Assembly: GCA_003157595.1 (NCBI GenBank)
Contig: PMKB01000008.1
Span: 9,312-23,588, forward strand
Reading direction: 5' to 3'
Source of the DNA: Solirubrobacterales bacterium
GTDB taxonomy: Bacteria; Actinomycetota; Thermoleophilia; Solirubrobacterales; Solirubrobacteraceae
Length of the DNA stretch: 14,277 nucleotides
Made by a program: the position numbers and the translations under genes. Below are positions 12,778 to 14,277 of this stretch, piece by piece (the first letter of the stretch is position 1; every line of letters starts with the position of its first letter). Below the pieces are notes generated by a model. That model did not search any database, was not told the origin of the DNA, and saw only the letters and a list, made by a program, of their open reading frames with translations.

Positions 12778-14277
12778 GTGGTCGTCAGGGTGATCGAGCA
12801 GCGTCCGGTCGCTCCGCATGGACGCCGCAGGCGGCGAGGACTGCTTGCCGCCCTCGTCGGTTTGGCGGCTCTGGTGATTGCCGCAGCGGTCCTGATCGTG
12901 ACCGTCTGGTCGGGAGCGACTCTCTCCACCGATCCGTCGGCGCTTGCGAAGGTCACGATGCAGACGTTCGCCGGCACGCTCGTGCGGGCCGCGGCATTCG
13001 GACCGGACGGGAGCCCAATCCCGCTGAGGCGTGACGGCGGGCGCCTGACGCCGATGGAGCAGGTCTCCCCGGGCGAGCTGATCTCGGTGGATGTCGTGAT
13101 CCGCCGGCCCGGCTGGCTGGGCTGGGCGCTCGGCAGCCTGCGTGACGAGCGCCTGACCGTGCGCGCGCCCGTCGCGCAGGCCGGCGACTCCTGGTTGACG
13201 GTCGCGCCGGGAGCGCCGGTGCGGGTCAGCTTCGACCAACCAGTCAGCGCGCTCGCATATTCCACCGCGGGCCAACCCGCCCTCCGCCTCGCCCTCTCCG
13301 GCCCCACCCGCACGGTCACACTCGCCGGCCTCGGCGGCGCGGGCACCGCCGCGATCAGCGCTGCCGTGCGACCGTGGGAGAAGCTGGGCGCGCCGCTCAC
13401 TGTGACCTGGCTGCCGCCGTCACGCTCGCCGGTCCTGTTCGCCACCCCGGCACCTGGCTCGAACCTGGCGCCTGCCGGCACGATCACGCTGAGCTTCTCC
13501 GAGCCTGTGGCGACGCTCCTTGGCTCCAAGCGCCCGACGCTCACACCGGCCACACCGGGCTCGTGGCGTGAGACCGACAGCCACACGCTGGTGTTCACGC
13601 CCACGGGCCTCGGCGCTCCACTCGGCAGCCAGCTGAGCGTCGCGCTGCCTGCGCCCATGGCGGTCGCAGCGCCGTCTGGCGCTCTCGCTGCGCCGAGCGA
13701 GCGGCTCTCCTGGAACGTGCCGCTCGGCTCGACGCTGCGGCTGCAGCAGCTGCTCGCGCAGGAGGGCTACCTGCCGCTCGACTGGAAGCCGGCGGGCCCG
13801 GCCGTCGCCGCTACCACGCTCGCGCAGACGGTTGCGGCAGTCGCACCGCCCCAGGGCAGCTTCAGCTGGCGCTACCCGAACACGCCTGCCGAGCTGACCG
13901 CGCTGTGGCACCTGGGGCAACCGAACCAGATCGACCGCGGCGCCATCATGACGTTCGAACACACCCACGGCCTCGCCGTCGACGGCCTCGCCGGACCGCT
14001 GGTCTGGCACGCGCTGCTGAGCGACGCGGTCGCCGGCCGCCACTACGGCACGCCGTACAGCTACGTCTATGTGCACAGCCAGATCCCGCAGAAGCTGACG
14101 CTCTGGAGCGCCGGGCACGTCGTCCTCACCTCGCCCGGGAACACCGGCATCCCCTCGCGGCCGACGCAGCCCGGCACCTTCGAGGTGTTCGAACACATCC
14201 CGGTCGGAACGATGACCGGAACGAACCCCGACGGCTCGCACTATCACGACCCGGGCATCCGCTGGATCAGCTACTTC
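12778..14277 (+). CDS. Membrane-anchored L,D-transpeptidase (YkuD), C-terminus outside window
   Basis: Open to the last base: 500 residues, incomplete. A basic start (RPVAPHGRRRRG) precedes one membrane helix at about 20-43, so the enzyme is anchored with its body outside. A beta-rich region follows (about 50-215), then an Ig-like domain (about 221-300: FATPAPGSNLAPAGTITLSF, then SEPV and TLVFTPTGLG). A peptidoglycan-binding-like segment at about 335-420 has RLQQLLAQEGYLPLDW and GAIMTFEHTHGLAVDGLAGP. The YkuD domain begins about residue 428 (SYVYVHSQIPQKLTLWSAGH), with TSPGNTGIPSRPTQPGTFEV and GSHYHDPGIRWISYF. The expected HG...S-x-GC catalytic motif lies beyond the edge, so activity cannot be confirmed. 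The family makes 3-3 cross-links in peptidoglycan. The start GTG lies 6 nt after TATGCT; the in-frame GTG at 12790 is an alternative. Confidence 0.9.
   Translation, partial: MVVRVIEQRPVAPHGRRRRRGLLAALVGLAALVIAAAVLIVTVWSGATLSTDPSALAKVTMQTFAGTLVRAAAFGPDGSPIPLRRDGGRLTPMEQVSPGELISVDVVIRRPGWLGWALGSLRDERLTVRAPVAQAGDSWLTVAPGAPVRVSFDQPVSALAYSTAGQPALRLALSGPTRTVTLAGLGGAGTAAISAAVRPWEKLGAPLTVTWLPPSRSPVLFATPAPGSNLAPAGTITLSFSEPVATLLGSKRPTLTPATPGSWRETDSHTLVFTPTGLGAPLGSQLSVALPAPMAVAAPSGALAAPSERLSWNVPLGSTLRLQQLLAQEGYLPLDWKPAGPAVAATTLAQTVAAVAPPQGSFSWRYPNTPAELTALWHLGQPNQIDRGAIMTFEHTHGLAVDGLAGPLVWHALLSDAVAGRHYGTPYSYVYVHSQIPQKLTLWSAGHVVLTSPGNTGIPSRPTQPGTFEVFEHIPVGTMTGTNPDGSHYHDPGIRWISYF

Noticed and set aside
12765..13658. 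297-codon minus-strand open frame
   Set aside because: It lies opposite the L,D-transpeptidase, which has a membrane anchor, Ig-like, peptidoglycan-binding and YkuD segments. The antisense product shows no domain and is Arg/Ala/Gly/Thr-rich.
13420..14247. 275-codon minus-strand open frame
   Set aside because: Same reason: antisense to the YkuD and peptidoglycan-binding regions, with an Arg-rich composition and no motif.

Overview
The window is GC-rich throughout. It shows strong G/C bias at third codon positions, long open antisense frames opposite real genes, and many genes with no Shine-Dalgarno sequence whose start codon lies 6-9 nt after a -10-like hexamer, as in leaderless transcripts. 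Together with the protein families present (DUF2007, a COG4280-type membrane protein, TolB-like secreted propellers, an actinobacterial-style L,D-transpeptidase), this points to an Actinomycetota chromosome. A deep lineage such as Thermoleophilia/Solirubrobacterales is my guess from family resemblance, not something I could search. Nothing looks mobile: I see no transposase, integrase, phage gene, tRNA, rRNA or CRISPR.

Layout. 1-555 (-): 5' part of a secreted protein, cut by the window edge. 700-1383 (+): class I methyltransferase. 1419-2909 (-): secreted TolB-like propeller with a C-terminal Ig-like domain. 2981-4852 (+): membrane-bound hybrid histidine kinase. 4916-8317 (+): full-length pyruvate carboxylase (pyc), the one clear central-metabolism gene. 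8415-8786 (-): coiled coil plus winged helix-turn-helix protein. 8835-9101 (+): small DUF2007 protein. 9183-9641 (+): conserved-looking helical protein. 9688-10655 (-): two translationally coupled membrane proteins (COG4280-like plus a 68-residue partner), possibly preceded by a coupled 17-codon leader ORF at 10652-10705. 10869-11147 (+): small coiled-coil/acidic protein. 11326-11721 (-): two-helix membrane protein with a repetitive charged tail. 11745-12359 (+): second class I methyltransferase. 12549-12728 (+): 59-residue basic protein behind a structured 5' leader. 12778-14277 (+): L,D-transpeptidase, cut at the right edge before its catalytic cysteine.

The genes mostly read as independent short transcription units in convergent and divergent pairs rather than as one pathway. 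Only the COG4280 pair is a clear operon. Several encode envelope functions: two secreted proteins, two or three membrane proteins and the cell-wall cross-linking enzyme. Every convergent junction, and the end of the second methyltransferase gene, carries a GC-rich hairpin without a U-tract. The least explained parts are the 189-nt region before the 59-residue gene (terminator-like hairpin, perfect inverted repeat abutting a -10 box, leader with competing anti-Shine-Dalgarno pairings), the leader-ORF/COG4280/small-protein operon, and the coiled-coil wHTH protein, whose layout resembles H-NS/Lsr2-type nucleoid proteins. No stretch longer than 300 bases lacks a gene.
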